Shown here one piece after another: positions 8,323 through 16,867 of a stretch of DNA of 64,000 nucleotides. Below the pieces are notes generated by a model. It saw nothing but the letters and a program-made list of their open reading frames with translations, searched no databases and had not been told where the DNA came from. The translations under genes were made by a program, and so were the position numbers. Each line of letters starts with the position of its first letter. Positions within the stretch are counted from its first letter, which is position 1. Origin of the DNA: Paenibacillus harenae DSM 16969 (GTDB lineage: Bacteria; Bacillota; Bacilli; Paenibacillales; Paenibacillaceae); contig NZ_KE383844.1 of assembly GCF_000422465.1 (NCBI RefSeq), positions 726,800 through 790,799 on the forward strand, written 5' to 3'.

Positions 8323-9738
8323 ATGCTAAAAACAAAAATTATTTGTACGATGGGACCCGCTTGCGATTCTATTCCGACCCTCAAGGAAATGATCCAAGCC
8401 GGCATGACCGTCGGCAGACTGAATATGGCTCACGGCGAATTAGAGGATCATGTGCAGCGGATGGAAAATATCCGGCAAGCGGCCCGGGAGCTGGGGACGT
8501 TCGTGCCGATTATGATGGATATCAAGGGACCGGAGGTGCGGATCGGAAAGCTGAAGGAAGCGTCCTGCGAGCTAATCGTCGGCGAGGAGCTCGTCCTTAC
8601 CACCGATGAAGCGCTTGGCGACGCAAGCCGGCTGCCCGTCAATTACCCAGGGCTGCCATCCGTGGTTACGCCTGGCGACCGGATTCTAATTGACGACGGG
8701 CTCGTAGATCTTACCGTGCTCTCCGTAAACGGCGGCGACATCCGCTGCAGCATCGTTAGCGGCGGGACGCTGAAGCCAAGAAAAGGCGTCAATCTTCCCG
8801 GCATCAAGACGACGCTGCCTGGCGTTACGGAACGTGACGTAAAGCATATTCACTTCGGGCTGAAGCATAACGTCGAGATTATCGCTGCTTCATTCGTGCG
8901 CAAAGCGGAGGATATTCTGGAAATCCGCAACATTCTGGAAGAAGCCGGCGCCGGACACGTCCAGATCATCTCCAAAATTGAAAACGAAGAAGGCATGACG
9001 AATCTGGACGCCATTATCGAAGCTTCGGACGGCATCATGGTCGCGCGCGGCGATCTTGGCGTCGAAGTGCCGATCGAAGATGTGCCGATGATGCAGCGCG
9101 AGATGATCAACAAGTGTAATCTGGTGGGCAAACCGGTCATCGTCGCGACGCATATGCTTGAATCGATGCAGGTGAACCCTCGCCCTACGCGCGCCGAGGT
9201 GAGCGACGTCGCCAATGCGGTGCTGCAGGGCGCCGATGTCGTGATGCTGTCGGGAGAGACCGCAGCCGGCAAATATCCGGTTCAATCCGTCCGGACGATG
9301 GCGTCGATCGCGGGAAAAGCCGAGATGATGATCGATTACAACGAGCAGTTCACGAAGAAAAGATCGCAGCACAGCACCGACATTACGGAGGTCATCAGCC
9401 AAGGCGTCGTCAGCTCGTCGCTTGAGCTGAACGCGAAGGCAATCCTCACTTCAACGGAAAGCGGCTTTACCGCTCGAATGGTGTCGAAATATCGCCCGCA
9501 AGCGCCGATTATCGCCATTACGCAGCATGACCACGTGCTGGCGAAAATCTGTCTGCTCTCCGGCGTTATCCCCGTGAAGGGCGATGCCGTAACAACGACC
9601 GACGAAATGTTCGAATCCGCGACGCGTAACGCGGCGGCAACGGGCTTGATCGTTCCCGGCGACACGATCGTCCTCTCTGCAGGGGTGCCGCTCGGCCAAG
9701 CAGGAGCAACCAACCTGATCAAGGTTGCGCAAGTATAA
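8323..9738 (+). CDS. pyk: Pyruvate kinase, variant form
   Basis: Converts PEP and ADP to pyruvate and ATP. The ATG at 8323 has GAGGAGG 9 bp upstream and gives 471 residues; the ATG at 8296 has no such site. The core is intact: TKIICTMGP, catalytic Lys in ISKIENEEG, MVARGDLG and LSGETAAGKYP. There is no C-terminal PEP-utiliser-like domain of the kind found in Bacillus Pyk. Odd points: the usual RLNFSHG is RLNMAHG, the usual LDTKGPE is MDIKGPE, and the usual VATQMLESM is VATHMLESM. The first two affect residues that line the potassium site in canonical enzymes. Its divergent AraC regulator suggests a regulated paralogue. Confidence 0.92.
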   Translation: MLKTKIICTMGPACDSIPTLKEMIQAGMTVGRLNMAHGELEDHVQRMENIRQAARELGTFVPIMMDIKGPEVRIGKLKEASCELIVGEELVLTTDEALGDASRLPVNYPGLPSVVTPGDRILIDDGLVDLTVLSVNGGDIRCSIVSGGTLKPRKGVNLPGIKTTLPGVTERDVKHIHFGLKHNVEIIAASFVRKAEDILEIRNILEEAGAGHVQIISKIENEEGMTNLDAIIEASDGIMVARGDLGVEVPIEDVPMMQREMINKCNLVGKPVIVATHMLESMQVNPRPTRAEVSDVANAVLQGADVVMLSGETAAGKYPVQSVRTMASIAGKAEMMIDYNEQFTKKRSQHSTDITEVISQGVVSSSLELNAKAILTSTESGFTARMVSKYRPQAPIIAITQHDHVLAKICLLSGVIPVKGDAVTTTDEMFESATRNAAATGLIVPGDTIVLSAGVPLGQAGATNLIKVAQV

Positions 9739-9745
9739 AGCGGCA

Positions 9746-9797
9746 ATCGTCAGGAGCTTGCCGGTATCCGCTGATATCGGCAGGCTCCTTCTCTTAT
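9746..9797 (+). terminator. Terminator after pyruvate kinase
   Basis: AGGAGC...GCTCCT outer stem with an inner TGCCG/CGGCA stem, then TTCTCTT. Confidence 0.65.
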
Positions 9798-9902
9798 GAC
9801 AGGCATGAGGTTTCACAATATGTATGCTTATTCCCCGCTTGTGAATGATAGTATAATGGGAATACACTAATCGGCAATTCGTAAGGAGGAACAAGGGGCA
9901 TG

Positions 9903-10196
9903 ATGAAAGAACATACGGTCCATTTCAAAATTATCCGGGGCAAAGAAACGAAACATTTAACAGGCTTAATCTACCTGGAGGAGAACGCGAAGCCTACCTT
10001 GCAGGATTTTGCGCAATGCTTGAAGCAATGCGGTCACGATGTGCATATCGAGAACGGGGAGCAGTTTATTTTCAGATCGAATAAGCCCGGTGAGGATTAC
10101 CTGATCGACGTTCTGGAGGACTATCAGCCGGGTGCAAAAGATCCCCTTGCCGAAAATCTGGCCAAAAGCTTCATCAAAAATACCCCGATTCTTTAA
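9903..10196 (+). CDS. Small conserved-looking hypothetical protein
   Basis: 97 residues from ATG 9903, or one more from the ATG at 9900; AAGGAGG lies upstream. It is cytoplasmic, mixed alpha/beta in character and slightly acidic, with no signal peptide or membrane segment. I do not recognise the family. It has its own likely -10 box TATAAT near 9852 and no operon partner. Confidence 0.6.
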   Translation: MKEHTVHFKIIRGKETKHLTGLIYLEENAKPTLQDFAQCLKQCGHDVHIENGEQFIFRSNKPGEDYLIDVLEDYQPGAKDPLAENLAKSFIKNTPIL

Positions 10197-10365
10197 CCAG
10201 CAGCACGCGGCAGACTAACGCCTTAGCCCCATTTTACCGCGCTCATTATCCTCATTTTTAAGACTTTGGAAATATTTTCAACCCAGCCGCGTTATGTTAC
10301 GCTTTCTTCATCAAATAAAACACCAAGCCCGCAGCAAGGTGCAATGACAAGAAAGTTGGTGGCTC

Positions 10366-10740
10366 TTGCGTAACGCTGAAGCAGTCATTACCGTATACAT
10401 GATTCTAATTTCATTGCCGCTTATCCTGCTCGCCTTCATGGTGATCAGGCAATCGTTTCAATCCGACCGGGAGATCAAACGAATTTTGAAAAAAGGACAT
10501 TCCGCCGAAGCAACGGTCAGCTCGTTACGCCAGACCAATTCCGAAATCAACGGCCATCCCGAGGTATTTATCGGCTTAACGATTCCAAGAGAGCATGAGG
10601 AGCCTCTTCGCACGATTATCAAAACCGCCATTGATATGGTTCATATTCCCGAGTATCAGCCCGGCCATAAAGTAAGGGTTAAAGTGCTGGAGGTCGACGG
10701 GAGAGTAAAGGTGGCTTTGGATGGTTCACAGGTTTATTAA
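10366..10740 (+). CDS. Membrane-anchored small protein
   Basis: 124 residues, TTG start at 10366 with only a weak GGTGG site, so the start is uncertain. One N-terminal membrane segment (ITVYMILISLPLILLAFMVI). The soluble part has the pattern GHSAEATVSSLRQT...INGHPEVFIGLTI, then GHKVRVKVLEVDGRVKVAL. This recalls a widespread class of one-TM bacterial proteins with a small beta-barrel-like domain of unknown role. A strong terminator follows. Confidence 0.6.
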   Translation: MRNAEAVITVYMILISLPLILLAFMVIRQSFQSDREIKRILKKGHSAEATVSSLRQTNSEINGHPEVFIGLTIPREHEEPLRTIIKTAIDMVHIPEYQPGHKVRVKVLEVDGRVKVALDGSQVY

Positions 10741-10742
10741 CG

Positions 10743-10774
10743 CAAAGAGCGCCTCGTTGGGCGCTCTTTTGCCT
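10743..10774. terminator. Bidirectional intrinsic terminator
   Basis: AAAGAGCGCC/GGCGCTCTTTT hairpin. Confidence 0.8.
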
Positions 10775-10809
10775 CGCAGCACCGCCGGATAGACGGTGTT
10801 CCCTCCGAT

Positions 10810-11199
10810 TTATTTTTTCGTCAAACGGACAATAAAGAATACGCCCTCGATGATCAGGCCGATCACAAAGCCGGCAACGACGGCCTCCAGAAAGGCAAAG
10901 AGGCTGATCAGGTCTTCCCACCCGGTCGTACCATTGGCGTACATGCCCATCCATACTAGTCCGGCCGCCAAGCCTATTTGAGAAAACAGCCACAATCTCC
11001 AGGCACCCAGCCACCCGGTGAATCCGAAGAGGAACGACAGGATCGCAGCGAGTATCATAAAACGGAAAGCATGCGTTCCGGTAAATGGCTGACCCAGCAG
11101 TACAAACCGGATGATCCATAGCAGAACGCTGGTAAGCAATGACGATACACCGGCAATCAACCACCACTGGCTGCTTCTTGCCGCAGGAATCCAGCGCAT
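10810..11199 (-). CDS. Four-TM membrane protein of unknown function
   Basis: 129 residues from ATG 11199, which follows an AAAGGGGG ribosome site; a longer TTG start at 11226 lacks one. Four hydrophobic stretches are visible at about residues 13-30, 42-62, 70-88 and 100-122, the last followed by a basic tail. No family is recognised and no partner gene is nearby. Confidence 0.6.
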   Translation of the reverse strand: MRWIPAARSSQWWLIAGVSSLLTSVLLWIIRFVLLGQPFTGTHAFRFMILAAILSFLFGFTGWLGAWRLWLFSQIGLAAGLVWMGMYANGTTGWEDLISLFAFLEAVVAGFVIGLIIEGVFFIVRLTKK

Positions 11200-11335
11200 A
11201 CGATACGCCCCCTTTCTTATTTTCAAGCCTGCTTACCCTTATAAACGTTTGCTAGGTTGACTATGTTTCGTTCAAACGAAGCGTTTGCGATCAAGATCGA
11301 GTCTAACCCTTCGCCGGCGGAAATTCGTTTACTAA

Positions 11336-12595
11336 TCAAACGGCAACCGGAAACAGCAGTTTGAACTCCGTTCCCTTCCCGAGTTCGCTCTTCATGTCTA
11401 CCTTTCCGTTCATCTTCTTTATAATGCTGAACGATACCATCGTACCGAGGCCGGTTCCCTTTTCCTTCGTCGAATAATAAGGGGTTCCGAGCCTCTTCAG
11501 CTGTTCAGGGGTCATGCCGTGCCCGGTATCGCTAATGATGATAAGCGCTTGACCATGCAGCTTATCGGTCCGGAGATCCAGAACGCCGCCTCCCTGCATG
11601 GCTTCTATTGCGTTTTTGCCAATGTTGACCAAGGCTTGACGGAATTTATAACGGTCTCCCACAATATATGGCGTACATTGCCGGATTAAATTGACGTTGA
11701 TTTGAATATTATTGTAATTCGCGTAGGTCAGCAGCACATTGGCCAAGTACTGAACCTCTTCATTAATATTGATTTTCTCGACCACTTCCGGGTCGGGCTT
11801 GGCGAGCGAAAGATAGTCGGTAATGATCAGCTCCGCACGGTCCAATTCCTCGAAGCATATTCTTTTATAATATTCCTTCTTCTCTTTGTCCAGATCGGCC
11901 GAACCGAATAAATGGATAAAGCCTCGAACTGTCGTAAGCGGGTTCCGGATTTCATGAGCGACGGAGGCGGCCATGTCCCCGACGATTTTCATTTTTTCAC
12001 TCTTAAAAACCTCTTCCTGCATATAGAAGTAATTTTTCAGCAATTCAATTAAATAGACGCATAGTCCGATGAAAACGCCTTGCAGCAAATAGGTTTGCAC
12101 CGTAAGCAGAGGCTTACTGGTCAGCAGCTCAAGCTGTCCCGTCAGTGTAAGATAGATACTGAATGTAAGAAGCTTAACGAGCGTGCATAAAATAAAGGCT
12201 GTTGCAATTTTTTGCGCTAATTTCATGGAACTGAAAAATTTCAGAAAAAAAAGCACGAAAACAAAGCTTGGCAGCAGCGCTGCCAAATACTGCAAATCGT
12301 TGGAGTTGCCCAAGATATAGCGATATACGTTGATCGTCAAATATAACAATAAAGAGACCTGCCACCCGCCGTATAGCGAACCGATGGCCAGCGGAATCGA
12401 ACGAAAATCATAAATTAATCCGTTTAGATTGACAGGAATGGACATCGTAATGATTAGAGGCACGGCGAACAGGAGATATAATAAAAACCGGTACAGCAGC
12501 GTACTGCTTTTGGTTTTAAAGATATAGGGGTACATAAGCAGCGGGGTAAAGATAACGAAAATATTCAATATAAAATCTTTCAAGTAGCCTATCAT
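11336..12595 (-). CDS. KinB-like membrane histidine kinase (5TM sensor)
   Basis: 419 residues. The N-terminal ~190 residues form five to six membrane segments with DFRSIPLAIGSLYGGW, the signature of the 5TMR-LYT sensor domain. HisKA has the phospho-acceptor His in SVAHEIRNPLTTVRGF near residue 215. HATPase_c has an N-box NIGKNAIEAM, DTGHGM and GTGLG. KinB-type kinases feed the sporulation phosphorelay in Bacillus. No response regulator is adjacent, which fits that role. Ligand unknown. Confidence 0.88.
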   Translation of the reverse strand: MIGYLKDFILNIFVIFTPLLMYPYIFKTKSSTLLYRFLLYLLFAVPLIITMSIPVNLNGLIYDFRSIPLAIGSLYGGWQVSLLLYLTINVYRYILGNSNDLQYLAALLPSFVFVLFFLKFFSSMKLAQKIATAFILCTLVKLLTFSIYLTLTGQLELLTSKPLLTVQTYLLQGVFIGLCVYLIELLKNYFYMQEEVFKSEKMKIVGDMAASVAHEIRNPLTTVRGFIHLFGSADLDKEKKEYYKRICFEELDRAELIITDYLSLAKPDPEVVEKININEEVQYLANVLLTYANYNNIQINVNLIRQCTPYIVGDRYKFRQALVNIGKNAIEAMQGGGVLDLRTDKLHGQALIIISDTGHGMTPEQLKRLGTPYYSTKEKGTGLGTMVSFSIIKKMNGKVDMKSELGKGTEFKLLFPVAV

Positions 12596-12831
12596 AGGAG
12601 CCCCCAGCTTACGAATTCTCGGAATAGTGAACGGATGTAAACGACAGTATCAATATATCACAAATAAGAGAATAAGAGGCGGGGAAATGAAAGAAGTTGC
12701 TCAAGAACGACGCCCGCCCGGATGGAGCAGCTTCGCTTCCCGCGAGGCGTACGCCAGCCGTTCGGGCATTTGATTACACGGATGGAATATCCTAAGATAG
12801 GAGTAGGAATTCGAGGAGGCGACCGTTCAAC

Positions 12832-14064
12832 ATGAAACAAGAGATCATGGACAGATTCATTTCGTACGCAAAAATAGATACGCAATCTGAAGAGAGCAGC
12901 GACACCTGCCCTTCCACCCCCGGACAGCTGACGCTGGCCCGCATGCTGGTTGATGAATTAAAGGCGATCGGCATGCAAGAAGTGACGATGGACGATAACG
13001 GGTATGTCATGGCTACGCTGCCGGCCAATACGGATAAGGAAATACCGGTCATCGGCTTTCTTTCCCATGTGGACACGGCTACCGATTTCACCGGCGCTGG
13101 CGTAAATCCGCAAGTCGTAGAGGGCTACGACGGACAGGACATCATCTTGAACGCGGAGCAGCAGATCATCCTGTCTCCGCGCGACTTTCCGGAGCTCGCC
13201 GGCTACAAGGGGCACACGCTGATCACAACCGACGGCACCACTCTGCTTGGCGCTGACGATAAGGCCGGAATTGCGGAGATTATGACCGCGATGGCTTACC
13301 TGATCGCTAATCCGGAGATAAAGCACGGTAAGGTGAGAGTCGCCTTCACCCCGGACGAGGAAATTGGCAGAGGTCCGCATAAATTCGACGTCGCCGCATT
13401 CGGGGCAGCCTTCGCTTATACGATGGACGGGGGCCCTCTCGGAGAGCTCCAATACGAAAGCTTCAACGCCGCCGCAGCCAGCATCAAGGTCAAAGGCAAG
13501 AACGTCCATCCAGGTACGGCCAAGGACAAGATGATCCATTCGGCCAAAATCGCCATGGAGCTGCACGGACGCTTGCCCGAAAAAGATGCGCCTGAACATA
13601 CCGAAGGTTATGAAGGCTTCTACCATCTGACCTCCTTCGAGGGAGACGTCGAGCAGACGCAGCTCCGCTATATTATCCGGGATTTCGACCGGGACCGGTT
13701 TAACGGAAGAAAAGCCGAGCTGACCCAAATCGTGGAGGAGCTGAAAGAGAAATACGGAGCCGAGCGCATCGAGCTTGCCTTCAAAGATCAATATTTCAAC
13801 ATGAGAGAACGCATCGAACCCGTCATGGAAGTGGTCGACATTGCCCGGCAAGCGATGGAAAACTTGGGCATTCATCCAATCATTCAGCCGATCCGCGGCG
13901 GCACCGACGGCTCCCAGCTTTCCTATATGGGATTGCCGACGCCGAATGTGTTCACCGGCGGGGAAAATTATCACGGCCGCTTCGAGTACGTATCGGTCGA
14001 CAACATGGTGCTGGCTGTAAAAACCGTCATTGAAATTGTGAAGCTATACGGCGAGAAGGACTAA
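12832..14064 (+). CDS. pepT: Peptidase T (tripeptide aminopeptidase)
   Basis: 410-residue M20-family dizinc aminopeptidase that releases N-terminal residues from tripeptides in the cytoplasm. Metal-ligand and catalytic motifs are in place: SHVDTA (His, Asp) near residue 79, the bridging Asp in GADDKAGI, the Glu pair in TPDEEIGRG, the Asp in YTMDGG and the late His in NYHGRFEY. The length matches the family. GAGGAGG sits upstream of the ATG. Confidence 0.95.
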   Translation: MKQEIMDRFISYAKIDTQSEESSDTCPSTPGQLTLARMLVDELKAIGMQEVTMDDNGYVMATLPANTDKEIPVIGFLSHVDTATDFTGAGVNPQVVEGYDGQDIILNAEQQIILSPRDFPELAGYKGHTLITTDGTTLLGADDKAGIAEIMTAMAYLIANPEIKHGKVRVAFTPDEEIGRGPHKFDVAAFGAAFAYTMDGGPLGELQYESFNAAAASIKVKGKNVHPGTAKDKMIHSAKIAMELHGRLPEKDAPEHTEGYEGFYHLTSFEGDVEQTQLRYIIRDFDRDRFNGRKAELTQIVEELKEKYGAERIELAFKDQYFNMRERIEPVMEVVDIARQAMENLGIHPIIQPIRGGTDGSQLSYMGLPTPNVFTGGENYHGRFEYVSVDNMVLAVKTVIEIVKLYGEKD

Positions 14065-14105
14065 ATATATGCTTGAAAATGACCTGAGATAAGGGGATGA
14101 CGTCC

Positions 14106-15134
14106 GTGAAAATCGGAACGGCGCGAACGATCGCAGCCGAGTGGGTAAAGAAGGAGGCCAGCCGGGAGGCCGGCTTCCGGGGCGCCTATTTCAGCGGCTC
14201 GACGGTAGGACAGCCTGACGCCGCTGCGCTGCCGGCCGCATCCGACATCGATGTGGTGGTCGTTCTCGATCAGGCCGAGCCTCCGCTCAAGCTCGGGAAG
14301 TTCATCTACCGGGGCGTCCTGGTGGAAGCAACCTATCTAACCTGGAACCGGCTCGCATCGGCTTCGGAGGTGCTGTCGTCTTATCACTTGGCTGGCAGCT
14401 TCCGCGCGGATACAATCATTGCCGATCCAACGGAACATCTGCGCCGGCTGCAAGCAGAGGTGTCCCTCCGATTCGCTGAGCCGGAATGGGTTCGCCGCCG
14501 CTACGAGGAAGCTCTGCTGCGAGTCGAACACGGGATTCGTGCAACCGATACCTCCGCACCGCTGCACGACCAAGCGACGGCATGGGTGTTCCCGACCGGA
14601 GTGACCACGCATGTGATACTCGTTGCCGCGCTCCGGAACCCGACTGTTCGGCTCCGCTATCTCGCTGCCCGCGATGTGCTTAACGAATACGGACACGCCG
14701 ATCTCTATCAGGATCTGCTGGAGCTGCTCGGCTGCGTTCATCTGACTCCCCAGCGCGCCTTGCGCCATCTTGCCGAGCTGGAGCGCACCTTCGACGCCGC
14801 AGCGGCAGCAGCCAAGACACCGTTCTTCTTCAGCACCGACATCACGGCAGCAGCGCGGCCGGTCGCTATCGATGGAAGCCGCGCGCTCATCGAGACCGGC
14901 CGTCACCGCGAAGCGGTCTTCTGGATCGTCGCGACCTTCGCGCGCTGCCAAAAGATTCTCGCCGCAGACGCTCCTCTAGAGCTGCAGCGCGAATTCGCTC
15001 CAGCCTTTGAAGCTATCCTCGCCGACCTCGGCGTCGCCGATGCAAGCGACCGCATCCGCCGCGGCGAAGAGGTTCTCCGGCTCCTGCCGAGGCTCCGCGA
15101 TACCGCGGAGACGATTCTGTCCGCCAACCCCTGA
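14106..15134 (+). CDS. Nucleotidyltransferase-domain protein
   Basis: About 342 residues. Residues ~20-60 carry the nucleotidyltransferase fold motif FSGSTVGQ followed by SDIDVVVVLD, the GS...DxD pattern of the kanamycin-nucleotidyltransferase/MNT superfamily. The rest is helical and unassigned. The GTG at 14106 is 9 bp after AAGGGG, whereas the ATG at 14097 abuts that box, so GTG is the likelier start. It follows pepT by about 40 bp. Substrate unknown; an aminoglycoside role is not supported. Confidence 0.65.
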   Translation: MKIGTARTIAAEWVKKEASREAGFRGAYFSGSTVGQPDAAALPAASDIDVVVVLDQAEPPLKLGKFIYRGVLVEATYLTWNRLASASEVLSSYHLAGSFRADTIIADPTEHLRRLQAEVSLRFAEPEWVRRRYEEALLRVEHGIRATDTSAPLHDQATAWVFPTGVTTHVILVAALRNPTVRLRYLAARDVLNEYGHADLYQDLLELLGCVHLTPQRALRHLAELERTFDAAAAAAKTPFFFSTDITAAARPVAIDGSRALIETGRHREAVFWIVATFARCQKILAADAPLELQREFAPAFEAILADLGVADASDRIRRGEEVLRLLPRLRDTAETILSANP

Positions 15135-15145
15135 CCTCGCTCACC

Positions 15146-15286
15146 CTATTCGAACAGCCCAACCGAGTACAAGAAAATGAATACGATTAACAAAGGAGCA
15201 ATATAGCGCAGCAGGAACATCCACGACTTGTAGAGCCATCCGTTAAGCCCGGCTTCGGCTTCAATGATCGCTTTGTTCCAGAACGC
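15146..15286 (-). pseudogene. C-terminal remnant of a sodium-dependent (NSS) symporter
   Basis: Minus-strand translation gives 46 codons ending at TAG 15146. They include LNGWLYKSWMFLLRYIAP and then a hydrophobic stretch ending YSVGLFE. This is the typical last helix region of NSS-family sodium symporters. An in-frame TAA precedes it and no upstream part is present, so only the tail survives. Confidence 0.6.
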
Positions 15287-15348
15287 CGCTTAAGGCGTCA
15301 CTCCAATTTCTTCGCGATCAGCTTGGTTTAACCATGTGGCAAGTATGA

Positions 15349-15397
15349 CGTAAAAGTCCCTGCGGCACGTGCTTCAAGCGCGCTGCAGGGACTTTGT
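15349..15397. terminator. Terminator of the solute-binding-protein operon
   Basis: AAAGTCCCTGC/GCAGGGACTTT stem, T-rich on the minus strand, just downstream of the gene ending at 15410. Confidence 0.75.
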
Positions 15398-15409
15398 CTC
15401 TCTATATAA

Positions 15410-16834
15410 TTATTCGTTCAAATAAGTATTAATTCGATTGGCGAGGGAACCCGCTACCGCGTCTGCGGATTTGCTGCCGGAGAAATAAGCCGCCGATTCC
15501 TCGGCAATCATGCTCAGCACTTTCGGGTCTTGATTGCTGTATTTCCCGATGTTCGGCATCAGGTTCTTGATTTTCTCGATATCCTCGTCGCTCAGCTTCG
15601 GCGTGACGGTTTCTCCGTCCGCCCCTCTTATCATGATGCTGTTTTTCTTCCCGTCGCCTCCGGTGCTGGTTCCCTCCAGCATATTCCTTGTCTCAATCAG
15701 TTTGTTGCTAAGAGCCGTCTTATTCACCGGGAAGCTCATCAGGGATCTGGAAGACTGCATCTCCTCGGAAAGCAGATATTTAACGAACGACCACGCCGCT
15801 TCCTTCACTTCCGATTTGGCGTTCAGGCCGAGCACCTGGCCCGATTTGAACGGGTAACCTTCGTCCTGGCCCGTCCCCGGAGGACGGATCATGTCCAGCG
15901 GTTCCCCGCCGACTGCCTGCGGTTTAATAGCGGCTTCCATGGGAGAAGGCATACTTGAATAGCTGAAGCTGGTATTCGCCGGTCCCATCCTATCCGCGGT
16001 TGCGAGACCGTTGTCATACATTTGCCTGATCTTCTCCATGTAGGATTGGAACGCATCGGCATCGAACGTCGCGGAATCGCCGTCCTTCTTCACCAATTGC
16101 CCGTATACCGATTCGGTGAGGTAGCGAAGCAGCGCTTCGGGCGCCATCATGGAAATGCCGAATTTGCCATCGCCGCTTGTTTTGCCGATCAGGTCGACGA
16201 ATTGGTCCCACGTCCACGTTTTATCATCCAGCCCGTTCTGCTCGAGAAGGGCTATATCCCCGAGCATGGCATCCAGCGAGAATGAGGTTGGGATGCCGTA
16301 CCAGCCTTCGCCTCTCGAAACGCCCGCAAAGACGTTCTCATAATAATCGGATTTGTTGAAGCCCGCGTCTTCTCCGGCCGCTTCGTTCCAATCCGACAGA
16401 AGCCCTTTCTCCGCGTATTTGTCGACCGGGAGATATTCAACGGAGATGATGTCCGTCGCGTTGCCTGACATAATCGCGGTATTCACGTTGTTCGCGTATT
16501 TCTCTACATCTTCCTGCTTAGGGCCCGTATCCTCTCCGCCTTTCCGCATCACCATTTTGTCGCCCCCGCTCGTGTCCGCGGGCACAAGCTCCTCGATTTG
16601 AATGTCGATGTCCGGGTTCGCGGCTTCGAATTTCTGTTCCGCTTCCGTTAGGAAACGGTCCTTGGTCAGGACGCTCATCGTTACGGCCGTCTTGCCGTCC
16701 GTCGTTTCAGGTGCGCTGTTCGAAGATTCCGGTGTTCCGCTCGTTTCGTTATTCGCTTTGCCTCCCGAGCACGCCGTCATAGCGGCGCACAGCAGAATTA
16801 GCGCACCCGATTGCCAAGCTTTCCTTTTTCTCAT
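15410..16834 (-). CDS. ABC transporter solute-binding lipoprotein
   Basis: 474-residue extracellular solute-binding protein of the family-1 (carbohydrate) type. The signal peptide ends in a lipobox MTAC with Cys at residue 22. Sequence then follows the family: VTMSVLTKDRFLTEAEQKFEAANPDIDIQI, a central FSLDAMLGDIALLEQNGL region and AAWSFVKYLLSEEMQSS. It is the last gene of an operon that also holds two permeases and an HlyD-like adaptor. An insertion around residues 90-110 (charged, TGPKQEDVEKYANN) is longer than usual. Substrate unknown; no ATPase is in the operon. Confidence 0.88.
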   Translation of the reverse strand: MRKRKAWQSGALILLCAAMTACSGGKANNETSGTPESSNSAPETTDGKTAVTMSVLTKDRFLTEAEQKFEAANPDIDIQIEELVPADTSGGDKMVMRKGGEDTGPKQEDVEKYANNVNTAIMSGNATDIISVEYLPVDKYAEKGLLSDWNEAAGEDAGFNKSDYYENVFAGVSRGEGWYGIPTSFSLDAMLGDIALLEQNGLDDKTWTWDQFVDLIGKTSGDGKFGISMMAPEALLRYLTESVYGQLVKKDGDSATFDADAFQSYMEKIRQMYDNGLATADRMGPANTSFSYSSMPSPMEAAIKPQAVGGEPLDMIRPPGTGQDEGYPFKSGQVLGLNAKSEVKEAAWSFVKYLLSEEMQSSRSLMSFPVNKTALSNKLIETRNMLEGTSTGGDGKKNSIMIRGADGETVTPKLSDEDIEKIKNLMPNIGKYSNQDPKVLSMIAEESAAYFSGSKSADAVAGSLANRINTYLNE

Positions 16835-16867
16835 ATCGATTCCTCCAGATTTCGTTGGATTTGATTA

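Noticed and set aside
10679..11167. 162-codon minus frame overlapping the four-TM protein
   Set aside because: Out of frame with the membrane protein, which has the ribosome site and hydrophobic pattern.
12958..13974. 338-codon frame antisense to pepT
   Set aside because: pepT has all catalytic motifs and a ribosome site; the opposite frame has neither.
14337..14951. 204-codon frame antisense to the nucleotidyltransferase
   Set aside because: GC-rich shadow frame with no start signal.
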